Positions 52,873-62,100 of a DNA stretch of 64,000 bases are shown here, piece after piece. Every line of letters begins with the position of its first letter. Position 1 is the stretch's first letter. A program made the position numbers and the translations under genes. Origin of the DNA: a virus; the IMG/VR virus record IMGVR_UViG_3300001683_000028, positions 1-64,000 of that record; one strand, 5' to 3'. The notes under the pieces were generated by a model, which was given only the letters and a program-made list of their open reading frames with translations, was not told the DNA's origin and ran no database searches.

Positions 52873-55677
52873 ATGAAAAGACAGGCTATAAAAAATAGTA
52901 AAATAACAAAGGCTGGGGCAGAATCTCTTTCTGACATTAGGCGTGCTGAAATTTCTAGTGCTATAAATGGCGGGCATCCAGAGGGGATGGTTACGGATAA
53001 TACGCATAGTGCAATAGCTCATAGTCCAAGGTTTAGAAAGACTGCGTCTATAGCATCTCCAATGCCTGGGCCATCAGCGATGCATACTTCGGACAGGATG
53101 TCTCCAGAGATATACTCGCCACTATTTCAGCTAGCAAACCTAAACCTTCCACGGGATAGGGTTACGATGAATGCTTGGAATAGAGTTTTTTACGATACTC
53201 ATCCTATAGTTAGAAATGCAATAAATCTTCATGCATCTTATCCGATAAGCAAAATCAATATAACATGTAAGAATAAGAAGGTTCAGCAGTTCTTTATGGA
53301 GATGGCGGAAAGGATCGATTTATACTCTGTTGTTTATGGTGCTGCGCTAGAATTTTGGAAGCAGGGAGAGGTCTTCCCATATGCTGAGCTTGATGAAAGG
53401 TCTGGTAACTGGAATAGAGTCACTATCTTAAACCCAGATTATGTTCACGTAAAAAAATCTGTAATTGGAAATAGCTCAATGATATCACTAAGGCCTGATG
53501 CTGGATTGCAAAGGGTTGTAAACTCATCATCGCCAGGTGATTCAGCGCTAAAGAAGCATATACCGAAACATATAGTTGATTACGTAAAGCGTGGACAAAA
53601 TATTCCATTAGATGAGTTTAATATATCTCACCTAAAGCTTCTCAGCTCTCCCTATGATGTTAGGGGCACATCAATAATTGTATCCGTTTATAAAGATCTG
53701 ATGATGTACGACAAGTTGAGAGAGTCAAAGTTTGCACAGGCAGATGGAATGATAAATCCATTAACGCTAGTGACGCTTGGCGGGGAGAACGATTATAGAC
53801 CAACACAGGCGGACATTGAGGCGTTTAAAAATGTCCTAGAGGAAGCACAGTATGATAAGGACTTTAAGATAGTTACTCACTCTGGAGTAAAAATAGAAAG
53901 AGCCGGCTTTTCTGGCGGCGTTCTTGACATCTCAACTGATATATCATTAATATCGGATAATTTATATGCGGGGCTTATGGCTCCCAAGGCGCTTTTTGAT
54001 CAAGAAAGTGCATGCCTCAAGGTATCAGATAATGAAATTCTTACTGAGCTCAGCGGATGGAAGTTCTTTGATGATTTATCCGAAGATGATAAAATCGCAA
54101 CTGTAAATCCGAAAACTAAAGCTTTGGAATTTCACAAGCCAACCTTTTATAAGGATTATGAATTTACAGGTATGATGTATCATTTTAAAAATCAAGAAGT
54201 AGATGTTGAGGTGACTGACTTTCATGAAATGTTCATCTCTAGAGATGGTGGCGGCAGCTACAGCAAGGAGCGCGCCCTTGGCATTTTTGATATTGAAGAG
54301 ATAAGTTCGGATATTCCATTTTCGAGTCGCCATAAGAAAAATGTTAGATTTATGACGGCAGTTAATTCTTGGCGTGGGACTCCTGGTTCGGAACATGTTT
54401 CTGTCCCATTTAGAGCTCGATATTCCAATGTGGATTCCGAGATAGAAATTCCGCTAGATGATTGGTTGGAGTTTGTCGGGTATTATTTGTCGGAAGGCCA
54501 TCTAAGGCGTAGAAATGATAAAAGTGCTGGCAATAAATATATGACGCCAATGGGAGTCGACGTTACACAGCAAGTAGACGGAAAAGGCTTCGTCAAGATG
54601 GCGAAGCTGTTTGAAAGAATGCCCTACAGTGTCAATATAACTGGAGCAAATAGTCGTCGCAGAACCTGGAACATTATGAATGGGATGTTGGCAGAGTATG
54701 TGGTTGGTAATTATGGAGAGAAGAGCTCTGGAAAATATATTCCCAATTGGATAAAAAATCTCCCCAAGGATAAGTTGGAGATACTTTTAGACGCTATGAT
54801 ACTTGGCGACGGGCACATTTTGAAGAATAGTGGCTCTGGATCATCCGTATATGCCACGATATCAAAACGCCTTGCTGATGATGTTCAGGAAATTGCATTT
54901 AAGTGCGGATACGCTACGAAGGCTAGATGGGAAGCTAAGAAAGCTAATGGAAAAGAGTATGCTCCATTGTGTAAAATTTCAATTCTCAAGAATGAAAACG
55001 CTAAGCGTGGGCCAATTCGGAAGATTAAGCCAATAGTTAAGCCAACAGATGTGTCTATAAATTGGGTGGAGAAAGAGCGAGTCTTTTGCGTAGAAGTTCC
55101 CAATCATGTATTTGTGACCAGAAGTAATGGGAAGATCGCTATTCACGGAAATTCATATGCAAGCTCATCTGTTGGGCTTGAAGTGTTGCGCCAGAGGTAT
55201 GATATATTCAGAAATATGATGAAGAAATGGTTAGAAAGAAAGATATTTGCACCAATATGTGAAATACAAGATTTTTTTGAATATGTTGATGGAGAAAAGA
55301 GGTTGCAAATACCATCAATTGACTTTAACCATATGAATCTGTATGATATGGGGGATTATATAACAAATATTGGACAGTTCGTAGGGAACAAGCAAGTATC
55401 GTTACAAACGTTGCATAGAAGCTTGGGCCTCTCATATGAAGAAGAAAGGAGGAGGCTCAAGGAAGAAGTTATTGACGATGCAATATTTACGAAGGAGCAG
55501 CAGATACTTGGAGAAATGAGGTTGGCAGAATTGATGGCAATTGATCCGGAAAAGGCGATACCAGAACCAGCCGAAGGCGCGACAGGCGGTGAAATCCCTG
55601 GAGTCGATGCCGGTGGTGGCGGTGACATGGGCGGTGGTGACATGGGCGGTGGTGACATGGGCGGTTCGCCAATGTAA
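52873..55677 (+). CDS. Portal protein interrupted by an intein
   Basis: 934 residues in one frame; removal of the intein (residues 381-760) leaves 554 residues, a normal portal size. The extein parts resemble portal proteins: an N-terminal arm, the wing with VRNAINLHASYPI, a long mixed stem/clip region, and after the junction the SYASSSVGLEVLRQRY helix typical of portals. Its position right after terL supports this. The C-terminus ends in three GGGDMGG repeats. Before splicing the protein would be non-functional, since the intein breaks a conserved region. Starts behind GAGGA. Confidence 0.87.
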   Translation: MKRQAIKNSKITKAGAESLSDIRRAEISSAINGGHPEGMVTDNTHSAIAHSPRFRKTASIASPMPGPSAMHTSDRMSPEIYSPLFQLANLNLPRDRVTMNAWNRVFYDTHPIVRNAINLHASYPISKINITCKNKKVQQFFMEMAERIDLYSVVYGAALEFWKQGEVFPYAELDERSGNWNRVTILNPDYVHVKKSVIGNSSMISLRPDAGLQRVVNSSSPGDSALKKHIPKHIVDYVKRGQNIPLDEFNISHLKLLSSPYDVRGTSIIVSVYKDLMMYDKLRESKFAQADGMINPLTLVTLGGENDYRPTQADIEAFKNVLEEAQYDKDFKIVTHSGVKIERAGFSGGVLDISTDISLISDNLYAGLMAPKALFDQESACLKVSDNEILTELSGWKFFDDLSEDDKIATVNPKTKALEFHKPTFYKDYEFTGMMYHFKNQEVDVEVTDFHEMFISRDGGGSYSKERALGIFDIEEISSDIPFSSRHKKNVRFMTAVNSWRGTPGSEHVSVPFRARYSNVDSEIEIPLDDWLEFVGYYLSEGHLRRRNDKSAGNKYMTPMGVDVTQQVDGKGFVKMAKLFERMPYSVNITGANSRRRTWNIMNGMLAEYVVGNYGEKSSGKYIPNWIKNLPKDKLEILLDAMILGDGHILKNSGSGSSVYATISKRLADDVQEIAFKCGYATKARWEAKKANGKEYAPLCKISILKNENAKRGPIRKIKPIVKPTDVSINWVEKERVFCVEVPNHVFVTRSNGKIAIHGNSYASSSVGLEVLRQRYDIFRNMMKKWLERKIFAPICEIQDFFEYVDGEKRLQIPSIDFNHMNLYDMGDYITNIGQFVGNKQVSLQTLHRSLGLSYEEERRRLKEEVIDDAIFTKEQQILGEMRLAELMAIDPEKAIPEPAEGATGGEIPGVDAGGGGDMGGGDMGGGDMGGSPM
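54013..55152 (+). mobile_element. Intein with LAGLIDADG homing endonuclease inside the portal gene
   Basis: 380 residues, from Cys (codon 54013-54015, residue 381) to Asn (55150-55152, residue 760), followed by Ser as the +1 extein residue. The N-terminal splicing block starts CLKVSDNEILTE. The endonuclease has two LAGLIDADG-like helices: EFVGYYLSEGH and ILLDAMILGDGH. The C-terminal block is VPNHVFVTRSNGKIAIHGN. The penultimate residue is Gly rather than the usual His, which can still splice in some inteins. As a homing element it could spread between portal genes of related phages. Confidence 0.92.
55615..55671 (+). repeat. GGGDMGG tandem repeat at portal C-terminus
   Basis: Three near-identical 18-base units encode GGGDMG. 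Their third-position identity suggests recent slippage. The function is unclear; the segment is likely a flexible tail. Confidence 0.8.
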
Positions 55678-55681
55678 ATTC

Positions 55682-55701
55682 CTATTAATTATTAATATTC
55701 A
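55682..55701 (+). promoter_or_regulatory. Candidate promoter, CTATTAAT-N6-TATTCA
   Basis: CTATTAAT (55682-55689) is clear. The second box is weak: TATTCA at a 6-base gap, or TAATAT at a 3-base gap. The leader would contain the AAGGA site of the next gene. Confidence 0.35.
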
Positions 55702-55735
55702 TTTGATAACTTTATATTTTTAAGGATTTATTAGA

Positions 55736-55969
55736 ATGAGCAGGAAGATTATTGATAGGCTTAATAAAATAGCAAGTTCAGCGGGTACTACTCCAGTTTA
55801 CGAAACTATTGACCCAGATGGTAATAGTGTCACCTTTACTCCAGCATCATTAGTCGCTTCAGGCGGCAAGGCGAAATCAAAGTCTGGAAAACCATTTCGT
55901 GTAAAAAAATGGAAAGGAAAATCCCTGGCGGGCAAGGTCTTGGATAAAAATTTTGGGAAAGTAAAGTAG
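55736..55969 (+). CDS. Small hypothetical basic protein
   Basis: 77 residues behind AAGGA. After a short helix, the middle has DPDGNSVTFTPASLV and the C-terminal 35 residues are very basic (Lys-rich), which may bind DNA or acidic partners inside the capsid. No family recognised. Confidence 0.5.
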   Translation: MSRKIIDRLNKIASSAGTTPVYETIDPDGNSVTFTPASLVASGGKAKSKSGKPFRVKKWKGKSLAGKVLDKNFGKVK

Positions 55970-55985
55970 TAGTAATTAGGTTATT

Positions 55986-56807
55986 ATGAATAAAGAATCA
56001 TATACTTCTGGGCCGACAGTTATGCGCCTGCCTACGTTAGATCGCTCAAAGACAATTTCTACGCCTGATTCATATAGCTCTACATCTGAAGATGGTATGC
56101 CAGAAGGATCGAGAGGGCTATCTATGCCCTTGGAGTCATCACAAGTTCCTCTATATAGAGATAACGAAGATAGAGAGAGTGATGAGTCATCAAGTGGCGG
56201 GGGAAACCACGAAATAACAAATTTTGATAACCTATCCAAGCTGCTGGTGGAGCTTTCTGATGATTTAGACAAGTCTAACAAGCATAAACTGGCAGATTTT
56301 GCAGATTTTTTATTGATTAAGATTGCGGAGGGCAGCACAAAAGATTATGAAAGATTATTTAGATTAGCAATAATAAATATTGCAAATTCAGATATTGTTA
56401 ATTCGGGGAAGCTTGTTTCCGCTGCTGTTGAAAAATATAGTAATATGATTTTATCTGGGCTTAAAGATGAGAAGGCGTATAACGCTTCTCTGGAGGGGTT
56501 ATTCCTATCTCAAGATATGCTTAGCAAGCATGCTCAAATATTGGAGATGAATCCAAGTTATGTTGCAGATCAATTACATAAAATAATAAAAATAATGTTA
56601 GCAAAAATTAGTCCAGAAAAAAGAAGTGGGTCATTTAAAAATGTTGCAAATAAATTATCTGACTTTAATGTGCTTGAGATATCAAATAAGAAAGCGCCTG
56701 GTGGCGCAGCGATTGGGGCAAGCTTGGGCCTTGTAAAGAATGTTTTAAATAGCAAGGATTCTTATTTTGTTAATGTAGTTTTAAAAGAATTAATTAAAAG
56801 ACTTTAG
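55986..56807 (+). CDS. Hypothetical virion-region protein
   Basis: 273 residues behind TAGG. Residues 1-75 are Ser/Pro/Glu-rich and probably disordered. Residues 80-115 contain an LSDDLDKSNKHKLADFADFL helix motif shared with neighbours. The rest is helical. It lies between the portal region and a DUF192-bearing protein; the function is unknown. Confidence 0.5.
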   Translation: MNKESYTSGPTVMRLPTLDRSKTISTPDSYSSTSEDGMPEGSRGLSMPLESSQVPLYRDNEDRESDESSSGGGNHEITNFDNLSKLLVELSDDLDKSNKHKLADFADFLLIKIAEGSTKDYERLFRLAIINIANSDIVNSGKLVSAAVEKYSNMILSGLKDEKAYNASLEGLFLSQDMLSKHAQILEMNPSYVADQLHKIIKIMLAKISPEKRSGSFKNVANKLSDFNVLEISNKKAPGGAAIGASLGLVKNVLNSKDSYFVNVVLKELIKRL

Positions 56808-56815
56808 GTGAAAAT

Positions 56816-58852
56816 ATGAGAAAGGTAGCTTACCCATGGATTGATGGTCATGATCAATCTTCAGAATTATCCAATAATCCAATAGATGACACAACATCTC
56901 CATGGTATGATACTTTTAGTCCAAGCGGTGGTAGGTCTGACATTATTCGCGATACTGATAATCATTCTTTGGTTGAATATTCTGAAGGAATAATTAGCCC
57001 AGTTGACGAGCTTGAGGAGCTGTTAATATCTTTGGACAAAGATAAGAGCAATTCTGGAGTGCTAGTTGTCGAGGCAAGCCGACTTGCAAAGACGCTAAGG
57101 AGTGCTGGATATAATATTGTCAGCTTCACTAGGGATTCTTATGAGATAGATGATGAATATATCCGAAAAATATCCGGAGACATAAGGTTTTATAATTTCG
57201 ATAAAAAATTTGATGTCATTTTATTTGATGGAAATGTGATAAGCTCGAAAATAGCATATAAAAATATATCAAATCATTTATGTGCACACGCTTATTTGGT
57301 CGACCTTGCCGGCAAAGCATATATTAAAGATAGCAGAGAAGGCACAACTATAGCTAGGGTTGAATTGAGAAACGGTGATTTGTTCTCTTTTAAGTGTGAT
57401 GTTGCGTCTGATAATAGAACAAAGACCATAGGCCTTCAGTCATATTCATCCCTGCCTAATGATTCTGGATTATTATTTAAATATGGATCACCAATAGATG
57501 TTACGTTTCATATGGGGACGGTTGGGTTCCCAATTGATATAATATTTGCAGATGAAAATGGAATAATATTAAAAATATCAAGCAGCATAAAGCCAGGAAG
57601 CTTAGGGTTGTACTCTTGCACGAATGTTAAGAGCGTATTGGAGATTGCAGGCGGCTCCGCTCGCGAGCTTGGAATCGCTGTAGGTGATGTTATTTATGAC
57701 GGCGGGCCCGATGGCCTTGAAGAGGCGCTGATAAGCGGACGTAACCTTGGCGGCCTAATATCTAAAAAGTCTACCGTAGGGCTAACAAAGCTTGGTGTTT
57801 ATAGGGAGTATTTCAAGAAGGAAAGACTGCAAGAGCAGGGAGTTAGCGTATTCTCACTAGATGAACAGGTTTTCTCAGATAACTCATTTTTAAAAGTTTA
57901 TTCCGCGAGACCTGTATCTAAAGAGGACTTAAAAATATATAGAGATGTAAATAATTGTACGTTTGCCTCAGACCTGCCTCCGGTTTCTATTTCGTTAAGT
58001 AATTTTGAAAATTCAAGTATATTAAAATCTTCGAGAAATAGGATATCAGTTGGGCCGAACCAAAGTATGGACGGACTAGTAATTGACAAGGTTTCGCTGG
58101 AAAGTATTAATTCAGAATTGAAAAATGGCAAGAGGGTTGTAGTCGCAACAAAAAGTAATTTAGATAATAAATGTTTTGAATTTATTTTGCACTCCAAGCT
58201 TGCTTCTGTATTCCCAGGAGTAAGTTACGAAAACAAATTATTAATAATGAATATTCCGGATAATTTTGATGATTATGATATAATTTGTGCTGCGAAAGAT
58301 AAGTATTTGACGAATAACGCAAAGTTTTTTGATGGACGGATAGTGAAAACAGCTGGCGTTCCAGTCCCGGACGGAGTAAAAGCTAAGGCGAAACATGCAA
58401 GAAGATTTTTCGTAAGAGCAGAGGAAAATATAGAAAAGATATCAAATGATCTCAATCATAACGTAGCCGAATATGAAAAGTTTGCGTCAGATTTAGATGC
58501 AGTTAAAAGTTCGAAGGGTGAATTCAATAGATCCTCAAAGAGAGTTTCGAAAAAAGTAAAAAGCATACTTGTTGAAGTTAGAGATGGAATAAGAATTTTA
58601 AATTCAATAAAAGATGTATCATCTACAATTGAAATGATAGATAGGCTCACCGTTGGTGCCAAGGAGTATTCTCGTCATATTAATGATATTTTCGCGCTAA
58701 TTAATATAATTAGCTCGCCAGATTTCGTTACAAAGCATTCTGAGAATGTTAGTAAGGCGGTTGCTCTGGGGGGAGATCTTTCTAGTTCGCTAATAAGGGC
58801 TAAGAATTATATTGATTCAAATATTCTTGGCATAACAATTTTATCAGAATAG
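56816..58852 (+). CDS. Virion-region protein containing a DUF192 domain
   Basis: 678 residues behind AGGTGA. Residues about 60-180 resemble a degenerate Rossmann fold (VLVVEASRLAKTLRSAGYNI, later FDVILFDGN), as in methyltransferases. Residues about 225-305 match DUF192: FHMGTVGFPIDIIFADENG, then IKPGSLGLYSC and VLEIAGGSARELGIAVGD. The C-terminal 200 residues are helical, with coiled-coil-like stretches. DUF192 proteins are small and usually secreted; a fusion inside a large phage protein near the portal is unusual. No catalytic role is known to me for DUF192. Confidence 0.65.
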   Translation: MRKVAYPWIDGHDQSSELSNNPIDDTTSPWYDTFSPSGGRSDIIRDTDNHSLVEYSEGIISPVDELEELLISLDKDKSNSGVLVVEASRLAKTLRSAGYNIVSFTRDSYEIDDEYIRKISGDIRFYNFDKKFDVILFDGNVISSKIAYKNISNHLCAHAYLVDLAGKAYIKDSREGTTIARVELRNGDLFSFKCDVASDNRTKTIGLQSYSSLPNDSGLLFKYGSPIDVTFHMGTVGFPIDIIFADENGIILKISSSIKPGSLGLYSCTNVKSVLEIAGGSARELGIAVGDVIYDGGPDGLEEALISGRNLGGLISKKSTVGLTKLGVYREYFKKERLQEQGVSVFSLDEQVFSDNSFLKVYSARPVSKEDLKIYRDVNNCTFASDLPPVSISLSNFENSSILKSSRNRISVGPNQSMDGLVIDKVSLESINSELKNGKRVVVATKSNLDNKCFEFILHSKLASVFPGVSYENKLLIMNIPDNFDDYDIICAAKDKYLTNNAKFFDGRIVKTAGVPVPDGVKAKAKHARRFFVRAEENIEKISNDLNHNVAEYEKFASDLDAVKSSKGEFNRSSKRVSKKVKSILVEVRDGIRILNSIKDVSSTIEMIDRLTVGAKEYSRHINDIFALINIISSPDFVTKHSENVSKAVALGGDLSSSLIRAKNYIDSNILGITILSE

Positions 58853-58859
58853 AGGAATA

Positions 58860-59027
58860 ATGTTTATTAAATTCGGAGACAAAACTAAAAAGCTTACAGT
58901 TAAAAGTGGCAAAAAAAAGAATTCCAAAGAAGAGGTGGATGTAATATATCTTGACTCTGAGGATCGTAAGGCAAAAATTTTAAAAGAGTCAGTTGATGAA
59001 GACGAAAAGAAATGCATTGACGAATAG
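58860..59027 (+). CDS. Small basic/acidic hypothetical protein
   Basis: 55 residues from the ATG at 58860, which has a clear AGAGGA upstream. The N-terminal half is Lys-rich and the C-terminal half alternates acidic and basic residues, ending near Cys-Ile-Asp-Glu. The ribosome site and the close fit after the DUF192 gene support a real gene. No function visible. Confidence 0.55.
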   Translation: MFIKFGDKTKKLTVKSGKKKNSKEEVDVIYLDSEDRKAKILKESVDEDEKKCIDE

Positions 59028-59042
59028 TCGAATGCAAAAGTT

Positions 59043-59063
59043 ACATTAATTCCCATTTATAAT
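59043..59063 (+). promoter_or_regulatory. Candidate promoter, ACATTAAT-N7-TATAAT
   Basis: ACATTAAT (59043-59050) and TATAAT (59058-59063) in the 104-base gap before the protease gene. A start near 59071 leaves a 60-base leader. A TTGACA lies further on (from about 59102) but has no good -10 partner. The ribosome site TAAGG is about 14 bases before the ATG. Confidence 0.45.
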
Positions 59064-59131
59064 AATAATCATAAATAAACTGAATATATAGTATTTTAAT
59101 ATTGACAAAACTTTATAAGGCTAATAGATAA

Positions 59132-62100
59132 ATGATAAAGAAAATATCAGCCTCACCAGAGGGTAAGATATCAGAAATAAGTAGTGATAACATATTGGCA
59201 TCACCAGAGCTTGTAGAGAGAATGAGCAAGGTGGCAGGCGATATTCGCAATATTGCTCCAAGATCTGATGACTTTACTTACTTTTCAATTATTTTTTTAA
59301 AGTCAGCAGAAGCTGCACTTCTTGACGATTATGGTAAAATTAAAAAGACTGCTAGCGGAGAAGATGCTTGGGGATTTTTTGATGAAAACTGGAAGTGGCA
59401 CGGAAATGTTCAGCCATTAAAAAATAACAATGGAGACATATTTCCTGAATCGGAGCTTAAGAAGGCGGCAAAAGATTGGGTTGGGAAGCCCCTCTGTAGA
59501 GATCATGAATCTAGTTCTGTAGATGGAATTAGAGGGATAATCTTAGACACCCACTATGACGATAAGTTTAGGCAGGTCGTAGGGCTTTGCGCTTTAGATA
59601 AGGTTAATTATCCAGACTTATCAAGTAAGGTTAAGTCGGGGCTAGTCAGGTATGGCTCAATGGGGACCGCAGTTGAAGAGGCGATATGTACAGAGTGCCA
59701 AAAAAGAGCGAAGGTAGAATCTGATTATTGTAACTGCATAAAGACTGGCTCTAATTATGGAGAAATAAACGTTGGCCTTAAGCCAATCGAATATAGCTTG
59801 GTAGTTCAGCCTGCAGAGCGTGGAGCCGTTCTTTTGAAGGTTTTCGCATCATTAAAAAAATATCAAAATGAATTTATAAATAATGGAGTTTCAAACGTAG
59901 ATGAGATGCTCGGGAAGTTATCACTTGAGCGGGCGCAACATTTGGACGGGATAATGAAAACTGCATGTGGCGATGATGGCTGCTCTATAGATAAGCGAGG
60001 GAAGATAGTTAGAAGCTTTTTGGAAAATAATAATCTCATAGAGCAATCAGTAGGTGAGCAGGTTGGATCAGGAGTCGATATAAGTGCAGCAGTAGATGTA
60101 ACTACTATTGCCGAAAGAATTGAGAATCTTGATACATCAAATAATCCAGCCGTTCAAGAGTTACTGGAAAAGGCTCGTATTTTGGCCGGAGTAAGCGCCT
60201 CTAGTCCATCGTTATCATCTGGCACGCTAGTTAGTGGCGAGCCATCTGGCCTTCAAACTGGTGATGCTTCAAATCAAATTTTATTATCTGGTGATTCTGG
60301 TGATTCTCCAGATTTTCAAGATGAAAATGTAGCAGGTGTTTCGGTTCCTGCTCCCGGCGTAGCGGAAAATAGCACTGCATTCGCAGGTTCTAAAAAAACT
60401 GAAAATATAAGAAAACTTTCAATAAATAACATTATGGAGGATATAATGAATGAATCTAAGTTAAGAAGTCGTGCGGAGCTACGCCGTAGAGTAGCCTATC
60501 ACCAGGGTGGATCAGAAGGCGTTGAGCCTAACACTTTCAAGGCAGAAAGCTTTGGATTTGATTCCGACAAGCAAATGCATCAAGATGCCAGCATGGGTGG
60601 AGCAGATGGTATGCACCCAGGTGATGCTGATCGCAAAGAGAAGCTCAGCAGAGCAGAACTTAATGCTCGAAGAATTCGCAGAAATGCTTATCATCAGGGT
60701 GGGTCAGAAGGCGTCGAGCCTAACACTTTCAAGGCAGAAAGCTTTGGATTTGATTCCGACAAGCAAATGCATCAAGATGGCAGCATGGGCGGAGCAGATG
60801 GTCTGCACCCAGGTGATGCTGATCGCAAAGAGAAGCTCAGCAGAGCCAGTGATGGTCGGGGTCTTAGCAAGAGGTCTGGATTCTCCGGCCCTGCACTAAG
60901 AACTAGAATGGCCATAAAGAGAGATGGAAGAGGGACTCTAAATAAGAGCGCATCTATATTCGAGGTTATTTCTGGAGATAAGACTCTGATAAGAGCAACT
61001 GCTGGTGAGATTTTTGGCAGCGAGCTTAATGATAATTGGGATTGGGTTACAAGCTCAGAATATGGAAGAGAAGTTTGCAAGCAAGTTCGTGCGAATGGAG
61101 TTTCGCACGTAAGAGGCCTGCTAAAGGGTGCTCAAGATGCTGCCGTAGAAGATCTTTTGGGCGACCTTGGTGGTGCGCCAGAAGCTGCCGGGGAAGATCT
61201 TTTGGGCGACCTTGGTGGTGCGCCTGCAGAGGGCGCTGGAGAAGATCTTTTGGGCGACCTTGGTGGTGCGCCAGAAGAAGGTGCAGAACTTGACCTTGGT
61301 GGTGCTCCAGAAGAAGGAGCAGAAGAGGCCGAGGGATCACCTAGCGAAGAAATAGATTCAAGGCTTGCCGACATGGAAGCCTTAATTGATGAAATTAGAG
61401 ACCTAACGGATAAGCTTGAAGACGAAAAGGTTGCAGATATTGATGTTAACATTAACTCTGGCGCAGGCGCTGGAGAGCAGGTTTCATCAGAAACAGTGGC
61501 ACTCGCCAAGGAAGTCGGCAGCCAGCTAAAGATTGCCCGCGCCAAGCTTGATGAGTCAGCTGATGAGATATCAATGGTTGCAGAGACTTATGATAATATA
61601 TCTAAGCTCTCTGGAAGTCAGAGGTCACATTTTGCCAAACTAGCATCTGCGGCCATTAAGGATTCGGACGAGACGGCGGGGGAGGCGCGAGCGCTTATTA
61701 GAGTTGCTCAGGCAGTATTGGCAGAAGGATCTGATTTGCTTGATGATGGTGGTGCTAGCTTCGCAGAGGACGATGATGCTGGAGACGATTGCAGTGAGGA
61801 TGGAGACTGCTCTGATGATTCTCATGATCATGCGCTAGTATCTGAGGCTATGGAATTGCGAAGGGGTCGCAGAGAGGCAATCTTGAAGCAGGCCGAAGAT
61901 AGAGTTCTTGGCGAACGTCGTGCTGCAAGAGAAGCTCTTTTAGAAAAGTCTTCCATGGAGATGGTCAAAGAGGACGAGGCATCTGATCATGACGAGGCAT
62001 CTGATCATGACGAGGCATCTGATCATGACGAGGCATCTGATCATGACGAGGCATCTGATCACATAGAGGCTGTTGCATCAAATGGCCCTGCGAATATCTT

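Noticed and set aside
60507-61355. Overlapping forward ORFs in other frames across the scaffold repeats
   Set aside because: They are repeat-driven shadows: repeated DNA without stops in a second frame gives long but Arg/Cys/Trp-biased products.
61973-62062. 18-base repeats as an origin iteron array
   Set aside because: They are in frame, encode DEASDH, and lie in a scaffold-like gene among other coding repeats.
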